Source: Candidatus Staskawiczbacteria bacterium (GTDB lineage: Bacteria; Patescibacteriota; Minisyncoccia; Minisyncoccales; Staskawiczbacteraceae). Taken from it: a DNA stretch of 40,557 bases. The DNA is taken from contig JACPYG010000008.1 in the NCBI GenBank assembly GCA_016196125.1, forward strand, positions 1 to 40,557. The letters are read 5' to 3'. Of this stretch, positions 1-8,691 are shown piece after piece. The translations under genes and the position numbers were made by a program. The notes under the pieces are model-generated. The model worked only from the letters and a program-made list of their open reading frames with translations. It ran no database searches and had not been told where the DNA came from. Within the stretch, counting starts at the first letter, position 1; every line of letters begins with the position of its first letter.

Positions 1-38
1 CTCATTTGACGGTATGGTGAAGAGTCAATCTCTTCACC
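1..38. repeat. 38-bp repeat copy 1 (CTCATTTGACGGTATGGTGAAGAGTCAATCTCTTCACC), contains 9-bp perfect stem GGTGAAGAG/CTCTTCACC
   Basis: Identical to 101-138. Confidence 0.95.
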
Positions 39-100
39 ATTCCCACAATACTTTTATCTAAAAAAACATAAACATTACTTCCTTTCAATTACCTTATTTA

Positions 101-138
101 CTCATTTGACGGTATGGTGAAGAGTCAATCTCTTCACC
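101..138. repeat. 38-bp repeat copy 2
   Basis: Identical to 1-38; overlaps the 3' end of a GIY-YIG pseudogene. Confidence 0.95.
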
Positions 139-378
139 CTCCCCTCAATCTGTTTATCAAAGCAACATGAGCATTGCCACCTTTCAGTTGCCTTTCTCTT
201 TTTTGAGCAATTTTTCTATCTTTGTAAGATTCATAATAAATTAATTCCAATGGTCTTCTATAAAATGTTGCTCTTACTTTCCCTAAAACATGTTCTTGAA
301 ATCTCTTTTTTAAATCTTTTTAAAACCAATGTAATGTCTTTTATCCTTTTTACTTTGTAAAACGTAAACATAGAACAT
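134..378 (-). pseudogene. GIY-YIG endonuclease-like pseudogene, two frameshifts
   Basis: Minus strand reads MFYVYVLQSKKDKRHYIGF / KDLKKRFQEHVLGKVRATFYRRPLELIYYESYKDRKIAQKRE / RQLKGGNAHVALINRLRGG* across three frames. Confidence 0.8.
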
Positions 379-420
379 GTTTTATTTTAGTTAGATGAAA
401 AATTACCAAAAATTTATACC

Positions 421-1479
421 TTAGGGTGAAGAGTCAACTTCGGGAGTCTCTATCTTCTCAATTTCTATTTTTAGATCCCCGTCTATTAATTTAACCACAT
501 CTTTGTCTATTTTGCCCAATTCCTTGTAAGCTGTGTTGTATGAATTAACGGTAGTACTTAAATTATTTCCAATTTTCCGCATATATTCTTCATAGGCTAT
601 AATGTGCTTTTGCAGCATCCCTACATTTTTTAAAATATCTTTTGTTCTCTCTTGAATGGTATATGCCCGCATTCCCTGCCAAACAGATTGAAGAGTGACA
701 TAGAGAGTTGTCGGCGAAACAATGTGAACTTTCTTATCCCGAGCTGCATATTCCAGCAAGCTTCTTGTATTAACCTTTGCCGCGCCTACTTTGTTTACTA
801 AAAGATCATAGAAAATACCTTCTGCAGGAATGAACATTAAAGCAAAATCCATCGTATTTTCATCGGGACGGATATATTTTGCCGTCTCATCTATTCTTTT
901 CTTTAAATCATTTTTAAATTCATTTTCTAATTCAGCTCTTCGCAGAGGATCGGCTTCTTCAAGTATTCTTGTATAATTTTCCAAAGAAAATTTAGAATCC
1001 ACCGGAATAATCTTCTCTCCAAAAAAAATAGCAGCATCAACCTTGTCTCCGTTCTTAAATTCATATTGCAGTTGATATTGGTTCGGCTGAAAAACATCTT
1101 TTAATATGGAATCTAAAAAATATTCTCCAAGATTTCCTCTATGCTTGGGATTTGTGAGAGTGCTCTGAAGTTTTTGTAATTGATCGGCAAATCCAACAAC
1201 CTGTTTGTTGGTTTCATCTAATTTGGTCAACTTTTCAGTAATATTCTTTATAATGTCGGCTGAATGGCGAAACTGGTCTTTAACGGTTTTATTTGATTCT
1301 GATAACCCGCCTCTTAATTCTTGTGAAATCTGATTTATTTGCTGCTGCAACATTAGTAAAGAATTATCATCTTTTTTTTCCGGTTCCTGCTTTTTTTTAA
1401 ACAATAAAAAAAATAATAAAAGAAGAGCAACTGTTATTCCTATTGTAATTATAAATAATAATATAGTTGTTAGGTCCAT
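421..1479 (-). CDS. rmuC: DNA recombination protein RmuC family
   Basis: ORF; N-terminal TM, coiled coil, GNLGEYFL and IPVDSKFSLENY-type motifs. Confidence 0.85.
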   Translation of the reverse strand: MDLTTILLFIITIGITVALLLLFFLLFKKKQEPEKKDDNSLLMLQQQINQISQELRGGLSESNKTVKDQFRHSADIIKNITEKLTKLDETNKQVVGFADQLQKLQSTLTNPKHRGNLGEYFLDSILKDVFQPNQYQLQYEFKNGDKVDAAIFFGEKIIPVDSKFSLENYTRILEEADPLRRAELENEFKNDLKKRIDETAKYIRPDENTMDFALMFIPAEGIFYDLLVNKVGAAKVNTRSLLEYAARDKKVHIVSPTTLYVTLQSVWQGMRAYTIQERTKDILKNVGMLQKHIIAYEEYMRKIGNNLSTTVNSYNTAYKELGKIDKDVVKLIDGDLKIEIEKIETPEVDSSP

Positions 1480-1481
1480 AT

Positions 1482-2468
1482 TTAAAAATACTGAATAATA
1501 CCAGCCCCAAATATCTCAACCAAAAGAAATGCAATATATATAAAGAGCAAAACAATGGCTTCTTTTTTTGTAATTTTTCTGCCTGTTTTAATAGTAATAA
1601 GAAAAACCACCAGAGCCACTATAAAAAATATTCTGGCTATTAAAAAGGGAGAGAAATCGTTTATTTGGAAGGGAAAAATAACCGCCACGATGCCCAAAAC
1701 CAATGTTGAACAAGAAATTACAGAACCCATCAAATCTCCAAGAATCATATAACCCTCTCCCCGCCTTGCCGAAATAATAGAAAAATAAGTTTCCGGGAAA
1801 CAATTTCCCAAGCCAAAAATCAAAAGACCCACCAAAGAAAGGGAAATTCCCAATTTATCAGAAAAATATTGGGCGGAGTTTATGATAACCTGGGAAGCCG
1901 CTAAAATAATCATTAAAAAAATAATTATTTTTGCCAAATCTTTTAAAAAATTGGAAAATTCTTTTACCGGCTTTTGTTTTACGTCTTTATATATTTTTTT
2001 AAATCTGTCTGCTCTTGAAAAAATCCAAAAAGCATAAATAAAAAAAGTAAGTATTAACGCCAATCCGTCAATCCTTCCTAATTTTCCGTCTAAAATCAAA
2101 AGTAATGGCATTACTGAAATCACCGCCATAAATATGGCGCTTTCCTGCACCATTTTACTTTCAGCCAGAACAAAACGCTTACTCATAAATATGGCTAAAG
2201 CCATAACTAAAGTCAAATCCGCCAAGTTTCCCCCTAAAATATCTCCGAAAGCAAGCTCTGGAAAACCCCGCAAAGCGGCCCCGATATCAACAAATAAATT
2301 TGGCATGGAACTTGCCATGGCCATCACAAAAAAAGCAATGATAAATTCTCTCCATTTGAGGTATTTGGCAAGATTAACTAATGAATTAATTAAACCGGAG
2401 CTCAACAAAGTCAAAATAAAAGCAGAAAACAGAAAAGTGGTAATATAAAAAAACATCGAATTAATCAT
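1482..2468 (-). CDS. sodium/calcium exchanger family membrane protein
   Basis: Multi-TM; two inverted repeats with AMASSMPNLFVDI and GLGNCFPETYFS alpha-repeat-like motifs. Confidence 0.75.
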   Translation of the reverse strand: MINSMFFYITTFLFSAFILTLLSSGLINSLVNLAKYLKWREFIIAFFVMAMASSMPNLFVDIGAALRGFPELAFGDILGGNLADLTLVMALAIFMSKRFVLAESKMVQESAIFMAVISVMPLLLILDGKLGRIDGLALILTFFIYAFWIFSRADRFKKIYKDVKQKPVKEFSNFLKDLAKIIIFLMIILAASQVIINSAQYFSDKLGISLSLVGLLIFGLGNCFPETYFSIISARRGEGYMILGDLMGSVISCSTLVLGIVAVIFPFQINDFSPFLIARIFFIVALVVFLITIKTGRKITKKEAIVLLFIYIAFLLVEIFGAGIIQYF

Positions 2469-3610
2469 TTAATAAAATATACCAATTCGTAAATAATGCC
2501 TAATACGAAAATCAAAGACAATGGATAAATCAATAATTTTCTGCCTCCAATTTTTTTATACATTAACAATATTAAAATTCCGTCGATTCCAAGCAAAACT
2601 CCTCCGATAAAAGATACCAAACCAATAAAAGAATTCAAACCCATCAAAAACAATATCAAGGGAACAAAACAAGTAATTACCCAAGAGTGAAAATTTTTAA
2701 TTTTTAGGTCGTAAATTAACATTTTCTTTAAAGTTAGCCCCAGTGTGATAAAGCCGACAAATGTCGTGGCAACCCCGACCAAAATACCCAAAGAAGACAG
2801 TCCGTTTCCCAAAAAACTTTTCAATCCTAAAAGGGCTGATTGAGTTGTATTGGCGCCAGTAATTCCCAAAACTAAAAATATAAAAAAAAGATAGATTACG
2901 ATTGGAATTAAAATCGCAATTATGATTATTTTATTAATTGATTTTTTACCTGCCTGCGCAGGCAGGTTTTTAGCCAGCATTTCTTCGGTTTCCGGTATCA
3001 TGCCTGTCCCCCACAAAGAAAACATAACGGCTCCGTAAGGCAGAAATAAGTTTTTAATTCCGGCGCCTGCATTTGAGATAAAAAAATTAGCAATTTTTAT
3101 CTGTGAAAAATCTTTTATAAATATTAAAAACAAAACCAACAGCAAAAAACAAATTACCGCCAGTTCAATTTTAGAAACTACTTTTATTCCAAAATAAATT
3201 ACCAAAGAAGCCAAAGCAAAATAAATAAAAACATACAAAAGTTTGCTGCCGCCAAAAATAGGCAAAAACACATTAGATAAAAAATCGCTTCCGATAATCA
3301 AATAAACCAACAACACTCCAAAAGACCCGATGGCGGTAAAAATAAAAGATAATCTGCCAAACTGCTTTCCCAAATGAAAACCGACAAACCCGGGAAATCT
3401 TTTAAAATCAGGAGTTTTAAGGGCTATTTCTCCATACATTAAGTGAATTAAAATAATCAAAAATCCTAAAACTAAAAAATAAGCCAGCATTGCAAAAATG
3501 CCGGCCTTCAAGGCAATATATGGCAAAGAAAAAAACCCAACGCCCATAATACTGCCAGACAACGTGGCAATGGGATAAATATAATTTTTGAGAAAACTCG
3601 CTTTGGCCAT
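2465..3610 (-). CDS. amino acid permease (aromatic amino acid transporter-like)
   Basis: About 11 TM segments; N-terminal SGSIMGVGFFSLPYIALKAG. Confidence 0.7.
   Translation of the reverse strand: MAKASFLKNYIYPIATLSGSIMGVGFFSLPYIALKAGIFAMLAYFLVLGFLIILIHLMYGEIALKTPDFKRFPGFVGFHLGKQFGRLSFIFTAIGSFGVLLVYLIIGSDFLSNVFLPIFGGSKLLYVFIYFALASLVIYFGIKVVSKIELAVICFLLLVLFLIFIKDFSQIKIANFFISNAGAGIKNLFLPYGAVMFSLWGTGMIPETEEMLAKNLPAQAGKKSINKIIIIAILIPIVIYLFFIFLVLGITGANTTQSALLGLKSFLGNGLSSLGILVGVATTFVGFITLGLTLKKMLIYDLKIKNFHSWVITCFVPLILFLMGLNSFIGLVSFIGGVLLGIDGILILLMYKKIGGRKLLIYPLSLIFVLGIIYELVYFIK
2948..2967. repeat. 20-bp perfect palindrome ACCTGCCTGCGCAGGCAGGT inside the permease CDS
   Basis: Self-reverse-complementary; encodes LPAQAG. 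Confidence 0.95.
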
Positions 3611-3642
3611 TTTTACATTTTATCATTAAAACCAAAAATCAA

Positions 3643-3673
3643 CAAAAAAAGCGAAGTGGTTAGCTTCGCTCTA
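3643..3673 (-). terminator. Rho-independent terminator
   Basis: AGCGAAG...CTTCGCT stem followed by T7 on the minus strand. Confidence 0.75.
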
Positions 3674-3679
3674 CAGCTA

Positions 3680-4165
3680 TCAAGCATATCTGTATATGTC
3701 TTGTTTGACTATCCAAATCTCCTCTTGCGGAGATTGAAACGTTTCATAGTATCCTAAAATTCTGGTTTTCAAAAGAGCAATGTTTTCATCTGTTTTCCAT
3801 TCCTCCGCAAAAGCTAGAAAATCAATGACAAACAACACGGTTTTCTCAATCATTAGATTCTTTATTACCTTTTCCCTTGTATTCCACCAATAACCGATAA
3901 AGACTGTTTCCCCTGAAAGCCATTGTGGTAGAGGTCCGGGAAATGAACTATGGGTAAAACCAGTTACTGGCAACTCCCTCTCGTTTTCACTTAAAAAGTC
4001 CTGGGCCTTCAGGTAATTCCTAACATTGAGAATTGCCCGAAGATGTTCTTTTGTATTGGCAACCAGAAAAAAGGTTACCCGCACGTGCCTTTCAAGCCGG
4101 GCGGGTTTTGATGTTTCTTTAACTCCAGAGATCTCCGGCTTTTTAGGTTTCTTCCGTTTTGACAT
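3680..4165 (-). CDS. hypothetical protein (start MSKRKK)
   Basis: ORF with strong Shine-Dalgarno (AAGGAGGGG) before ATG at 4165. Confidence 0.75.
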   Translation of the reverse strand: MSKRKKPKKPEISGVKETSKPARLERHVRVTFFLVANTKEHLRAILNVRNYLKAQDFLSENERELPVTGFTHSSFPGPLPQWLSGETVFIGYWWNTREKVIKNLMIEKTVLFVIDFLAFAEEWKTDENIALLKTRILGYYETFQSPQEEIWIVKQDIYRYA

Positions 4166-4541
4166 ATAACCCCTCCTTCTTGTCAATAAAAGATACTCCT
4201 TCCACAAAAAATGTAACCATTATTTTCATGTGAAACATGAGCTGGGCTACCAAAACTTTTTTCCCTTTCCAGATTTCCATCTGTTCTGGCGTTAAATCAT
4301 CTGTTGCGGCAGGTTTGAAAACCTTAAAAGATATGTCCTTCTGCTTCTTCTTGAGAAGATTAATTCCCTGTGATGTCATAATCAATGAAAGCGGAGCAGG
4401 TGATTCTTCACAGGGAACATTTTGGAATTCTTTATCTTCCCCAAACAATTCACGAGCCTTGAATTCTTCTTCCGATGACAAAAAAAGAACTAACCGTAAG
4501 TCTTCCCTTTTAATCTTAGAGGCGGCCGTTGCGTTACTCAT
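4143..4541 (-). CDS. hypothetical protein
   Basis: ORF with strong SD GAGGAGGAAAAG-ATG. Confidence 0.75.
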   Translation of the reverse strand: MSNATAASKIKREDLRLVLFLSSEEEFKARELFGEDKEFQNVPCEESPAPLSLIMTSQGINLLKKKQKDISFKVFKPAATDDLTPEQMEIWKGKKVLVAQLMFHMKIMVTFFVEGVSFIDKKEGLYVKTEET

Positions 4542-4624
4542 CTTTTCCTCCTCATGTGTGTCAGGTTGTCAATGTGCCTACATCCTAAAAAAGGATGACA
4601 CTTGGAAACTTATCTAAAAGCAAT

Positions 4625-4656
4625 TAGATTATATTAGATAAAAATCCAAATGTCAA
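4625..4656 (-). promoter_or_regulatory. consensus sigma70-type promoter TTGACA-17-TATAAT upstream of the 4143-4541 gene
   Basis: Minus strand TTGACAtttggatttttatctaaTATAAT. Confidence 0.8.
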
Positions 4657-4670
4657 CACACTATGTTTTG

Positions 4671-4742
4671 TGCTCCTAACCGGAGTCGAACCGGTGTTAC
4701 CAGCTTGAGAAGCTGATGTCCTAACCACTAGACGATAGGAGC
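4671..4742 (-). tRNA. tRNA-Glu (anticodon CTC)
   Basis: Cloverleaf: GCTCCTA/TAGGAGC acceptor, TTCTCAA loop, GGTTCGACTCC T arm. Confidence 0.9.
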
Positions 4743-4783
4743 GTATTATTTTTTATTTTAACATAAAAATCAGTTTTTGTCTA

Positions 4784-6484
4784 TTATTTATTTACATCGT
4801 AATCCGGCGGTATCTGCCAATAATTAATAATATACTGCGCCAATTTTTTAAAAACCGGTACAGCAGAAAGGGCTGAACTTGAAACTTTCGGATTGTCTAA
4901 TTTTACCAATATTAAAAACTGCGGATTTAAAGCCGGCCCGAAACCGATAAAAGTTTGGATAGTTTTATCCGGATAATATCCTTTTTTATCTTCAAATGGA
5001 ACTTGGGCTGTTCCTGTTTTGCCGGCCAAATAATAGCCGGGTATTTTAGCTCCTTTACCAAAACCCCTTTCCACCACGCTTGTCAACATAGTTGTGACTT
5101 GCGAAGCTGTTTTTGGTAAAATAATTTGTTCACTGGAAACTTGATGATTTGTATCTATTTCTTTTTCTCCTTTCATTATTTTTTCTACTATATACAAATT
5201 TACCAACTTGCCCCCATTGGCAATAGCCGAAAATCCCCTGGCAATTTGAATGGGAGTAACGCCAATCCCCTGTCCAAAACTGGCCGTGGCAAATTCCACA
5301 TCTGGACCAATGTCGTTTTGGGAGCTTACTTCTCCCTGTAATTCAACTCCGGTTTTTTTATTAAAACCAAACTTGCCAAGATAATCCAAAAATGTCTGAT
5401 GAGGAATCAATTGTGAAACAAATACCGCTCCGGTATTAATTGAGTTTTCCAAAACGCCTGTCATTGTTTGCTTGCCGTATTTTTTTCTGTCAAAGTTATA
5501 AATTATTGCCAATCCCATTTTCACAAAACCATCATCTGTATAAGTAGTATCAGGAGTTATTTTGCCTTCGTTTATTCCCATAGACATGGTAAACGGCTTC
5601 ATTATAGACCCTGGCTCAAAAATTTTTTGTATTGCTGAATTCTGGAAAATATCAAGATTTTTTTCTTTTGAATAATAATTCGGGTCAAAAAATGGAAAAT
5701 TGGCCATCGCCAAAATCCTTCCGGTATCCGGTTTTAAAACCACGATTTGCCCCGAATCTATGTTTAAATTCTCTTTCGCTTCTTTCAATAAAGATTCTGC
5801 CTGGAATTGGATATTATAATCTATCGTCAAATAAATATCAGAACCATCTAAATCTAATTCTGTGCCTGAAAAATCAATTAGATCTAATCCCCTTTTTTTT
5901 TCTTTAATGCCTGATTGGCCCTTTAAAATATCTTCGTAATACCCTTCTATGCCATACTGGCCTGTTCCATCTCCTCCCAAAAAACCAATTACTTGTGAAG
6001 CTATTTTTTCTTGAGGATAATATCTGCCTGTAATGTCTTCCAAGTATATGCCCTTTTGCTTTATTTTTTTAATTTCTTCCAATTGGGCTCTTGATAAATC
6101 TTTTTTAATTATGGTATAAGAGTCGCGATTTTCTATTTTTGAAAGCACAAATTCTTTTGACTCTTCGATTGCTTTTCCGAGTAATTCTGAAATAATATTT
6201 TTATCTGCAACCTCCTGCGGTATTAAATAAACCAGCCACTTTTCTTTGTTGATCGCCAAACTTTTTACATCTCCTGTGCCGTAAGCCCCCTTGCTTTCTT
6301 GGCTATTTTTAAAAAAAACTTCGCCCCTTTGGCCTTGCGCCTCTGAAAATCCGGCCTGTTGGCCCAAAGCCTGGGCCTGATATAGTTTGTGATTTAATAT
6401 CTGTAAAAAAAACAAGCGGCCAATAATAGCTGCTCCAAAAATTACTACTAAAGCAAGAACTAAATTTAGTCTCAAACTCCTCAT
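4784..6484 (-). CDS. ftsI: FtsI/PBP2-type transpeptidase
   Basis: SxxK (SIMK), SxN (SIN), KTGTAQ motifs; dcw context. Confidence 0.88.
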   Translation of the reverse strand: MRSLRLNLVLALVVIFGAAIIGRLFFLQILNHKLYQAQALGQQAGFSEAQGQRGEVFFKNSQESKGAYGTGDVKSLAINKEKWLVYLIPQEVADKNIISELLGKAIEESKEFVLSKIENRDSYTIIKKDLSRAQLEEIKKIKQKGIYLEDITGRYYPQEKIASQVIGFLGGDGTGQYGIEGYYEDILKGQSGIKEKKRGLDLIDFSGTELDLDGSDIYLTIDYNIQFQAESLLKEAKENLNIDSGQIVVLKPDTGRILAMANFPFFDPNYYSKEKNLDIFQNSAIQKIFEPGSIMKPFTMSMGINEGKITPDTTYTDDGFVKMGLAIIYNFDRKKYGKQTMTGVLENSINTGAVFVSQLIPHQTFLDYLGKFGFNKKTGVELQGEVSSQNDIGPDVEFATASFGQGIGVTPIQIARGFSAIANGGKLVNLYIVEKIMKGEKEIDTNHQVSSEQIILPKTASQVTTMLTSVVERGFGKGAKIPGYYLAGKTGTAQVPFEDKKGYYPDKTIQTFIGFGPALNPQFLILVKLDNPKVSSSALSAVPVFKKLAQYIINYWQIPPDYDVNK

Positions 6485-6491
6485 TTATTGC

Positions 6492-6860
6492 TTAATTATT
6501 ATTTTTTCCTGATTCCGGCAAAAAAGCCGAGGCCTCTAAAATCTGCATATATTTTACCGCTTTTACTTTCTCAAAATTCATTTCTTCGGTTTTCTCGCCA
6601 ATTATTCCCATAAAGCTCATTTTGGAAAAATCAACTTCTAAAACCTTATTTTCCTGCAAAAGGACATCTATTTGCTTTTGATATCCTTGAATTAAATAAC
6701 TGCCTTTTATCATATAATTAATCTGTGAAACATAAAACACTGCAAGAGACAAAATTACTAAAAAAGAGCACAAACAATACGCTTTCCAATTTATTTTTGG
6801 AAAACTTAGTAAATTGGCTTTTTTATTTATAGGCAAATAGTTTAATGTTAAAGTCGTCAT
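6492..6860 (-). CDS. FtsL-like small single-TM division protein (positional)
   Basis: One TM plus coiled-coil segment between rsmH and ftsI. Confidence 0.55.
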   Translation of the reverse strand: MTTLTLNYLPINKKANLLSFPKINWKAYCLCSFLVILSLAVFYVSQINYMIKGSYLIQGYQKQIDVLLQENKVLEVDFSKMSFMGIIGEKTEEMNFEKVKAVKYMQILEASAFLPESGKNNN

Positions 6861-7756
6861 ATTTTTTCAAATGCCCTTAATTTGGCAGACCGAGAACGAG
6901 GATTTAATTTTAATTCGCCGCTTCCCGCCGTCAAAGGTTTTTTGGTTAATATTTCAATTCCGCCATCTGGCGGATTCTCTCTTTCTTTATTTTTAAAAAA
7001 GTTTTTGACAATTCTATCTTCCAAGGAATGAAAAGAAATTATTGCTATTCTTCCCCCGGGAGACAAAACTGAAATAATATCCGGCAAAACTTTCTTTAAA
7101 TTATTCAGCTCATCATTAACTGCAATTCTTAATGCTTGAAAAGTTTTTGTGGCAAAATGTATTCTTCCGTGCTGCATTTTCAAAGGTATTGCCTTTCTTA
7201 TAATCTCTACCAATTGGAATGTGCTTTTGATTCTTGCTCTTTTTCTTTCTTCTGCGATGTTTTTAGCAATTCTGCCTGCAAACTTTTCCTCGCCGTATTC
7301 TTTTAAAATTTCTTCTATTTTATCTTCCGGCCACTCGTTTAAAATTATTTCGGCCGTCAAATCGTTTGCCAGGTCGCCATATCTCATATCCAGCGCCTGG
7401 TCTGATTTGAAAGAAAAACCTTTTTTAAGTTCTTCAATATGCCGTGAAGACATGCCAAGATCCAACAATATTCCGTTAATAGGGACAAAGTTATTTTCCT
7501 TAATTATTTTCTGCAGATTAGCATAAGAATCATTTGCTAAAACTATCCTGCCTTTGAATTTGGTTTCCAGCCATCTGCTGGATAATATCTGGCTAGGGTC
7601 TAAATCAATTCCCAAAACTTTTCCTTCCGGCCCGTTTTTTTCAAGAATGGCGGCGGCGTGTCCCCCCTCGCCTATCGTACAATCAACAAAGTTTTCATTC
7701 CGGCCTGGTTTTAATAATTCTAAAACTTCTTTTGTAAGAACCGGAATGTGTATCAT
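6857..7756 (-). CDS. rsmH: 16S rRNA (cytosine1402-N4)-methyltransferase RsmH
   Basis: MIHIPVLTKEVLELL, DCTIGEGGHAAAIL, ISFHSLEDRIVK, NPRSRSAKLRA; start moved to the MIHIP Met. Confidence 0.93.
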   Translation of the reverse strand: MIHIPVLTKEVLELLKPGRNENFVDCTIGEGGHAAAILEKNGPEGKVLGIDLDPSQILSSRWLETKFKGRIVLANDSYANLQKIIKENNFVPINGILLDLGMSSRHIEELKKGFSFKSDQALDMRYGDLANDLTAEIILNEWPEDKIEEILKEYGEEKFAGRIAKNIAEERKRARIKSTFQLVEIIRKAIPLKMQHGRIHFATKTFQALRIAVNDELNNLKKVLPDIISVLSPGGRIAIISFHSLEDRIVKNFFKNKERENPPDGGIEILTKKPLTAGSGELKLNPRSRSAKLRAFEKI

Positions 7757-7766
7757 TGTATTATTT

Positions 7767-8198
7767 CTATATCCCCAAACCTCCCAATTTTGAAACAATT
7801 TCATCAACCCCTTTTTCCGCCTTTTTCTTATAGTTTTCCCATTCGGTTAAGTCCCAAATTTCCAATCTGTTAGATAATCCGCAAATAACAACATTTTTTG
7901 ACAAACCGGCATATTTTTTTAAATTATCTGAAATAAGCACTCTGCCCAACTTATCTAAAACAGCTTCCATCGCTTCGGCCAATGTAACTCTTGAGTAAAT
8001 TCTTGCTTCTACTTGGCTTGTCGGCAAATTGCCCAACTTTTCCGAAAAAGTTTTCCATCCTGACTCCGTGTAAACAACCAGGCATTTTTCTATTCCTCTG
8101 GTAATCACCACTTTGGCGCCTAATTCTCCCCTAAATTTAGCGGGAAGAGCCAACCGTTTCTTGGCATCAATTGTGTGTTCGTATTGACCTATTAACAT
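7767..8198 (-). CDS. mraZ: transcriptional regulator MraZ
   Basis: MLIGQYEHTIDAKKRLALPAKFR; dcw context. Confidence 0.93.
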   Translation of the reverse strand: MLIGQYEHTIDAKKRLALPAKFRGELGAKVVITRGIEKCLVVYTESGWKTFSEKLGNLPTSQVEARIYSRVTLAEAMEAVLDKLGRVLISDNLKKYAGLSKNVVICGLSNRLEIWDLTEWENYKKKAEKGVDEIVSKLGGLGI

Positions 8199-8210
8199 GT
8201 TTTGACTTAT

Positions 8211-8294
8211 CCACAGATTTAATGACTTCTCCCATACTTATCCACTTTTATCCACTACATATCCTTTATAGCCCACTTTATGGGCTTAGGTCAA
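8211..8294 (-). promoter_or_regulatory. mraZ promoter with MraZ-box-like TGG repeats
   Basis: TTGACC(8294-8289)-18-TATAAA(8270-8265); TGG motifs (CCA on +) at 8211, 8232, 8242, 8252, 8273. Confidence 0.7.
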
Positions 8295-8428
8295 CCCCGT
8301 TAGAAATTTTCTCCCACCAACCACCTATTAAAAATGTATTATCGATACATTTTTAATAAAAAATCAATAATTTTAAGCACAAAATCAGTAAAATATCGTA
8401 TACTGATAGAATTTCTAACGGGGTCAAC
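8290..8428. repeat. inverted repeat: GTCAACCCCGTTAGAAATT (8290-8308) / AATTTCTAACGGGGTCAAC (8410-8428) flanking a hairpin
   Basis: 15-bp core complementarity of the outer arms; inner 14-bp perfect stem 8326-8339/8345-8358. Confidence 0.85.
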
Positions 8429-8546
8429 ACTTTTCATAAAATATAAAGTTGTCCACAAGTAATCCACAGTTGATATTTAAGTGTAAACAAAAACAGCCAT
8501 TTTTGACTGTTTCTCACATTTCGCTAATATTATCGTAAAATATAAA

Positions 8547-8687
8547 TTATTTTTTCTTTTTCCCTTTATGTTTTTGAGTCAGTGCGCTTCCAGCTACTGA
8601 TTTTACGCGTTTTGATGTTTGTTTGCTTCGTAATAATTTACTTGCCTTGCGGGCAACTCTTGCGCTTGTAGTTTTTTTGTGAGCCAT
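8547..8687 (-). CDS. 46-aa Lys/Ser-rich basic protein MAHKKTTSARVARKASKLLRSKQTSKRVKSVAGSALTQKHKGKKKK
   Basis: Below the ORF-track length cutoff; starts 4 nt after the hsdS stop codon. Confidence 0.75.
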   Translation of the reverse strand: MAHKKTTSARVARKASKLLRSKQTSKRVKSVAGSALTQKHKGKKKK

Positions 8688-8691
8688 AATT

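Noticed and set aside
1555-2448. Plus-strand ORFs antisense to the exchanger gene
   Set aside because: Shadow ORFs of a clear minus-strand CDS with no recognisable domains or start signals; the same applies to most other plus-strand ORFs in the track.
8200-8475. Cluster of TTATCCACA/TTATCCACT/TTGTCCACA motifs suggesting oriC
   Set aside because: No dnaA/dnaN nearby; the motifs upstream of mraZ are better explained as 10-bp phased TGG MraZ boxes. GC-skew over the whole genome would be needed.
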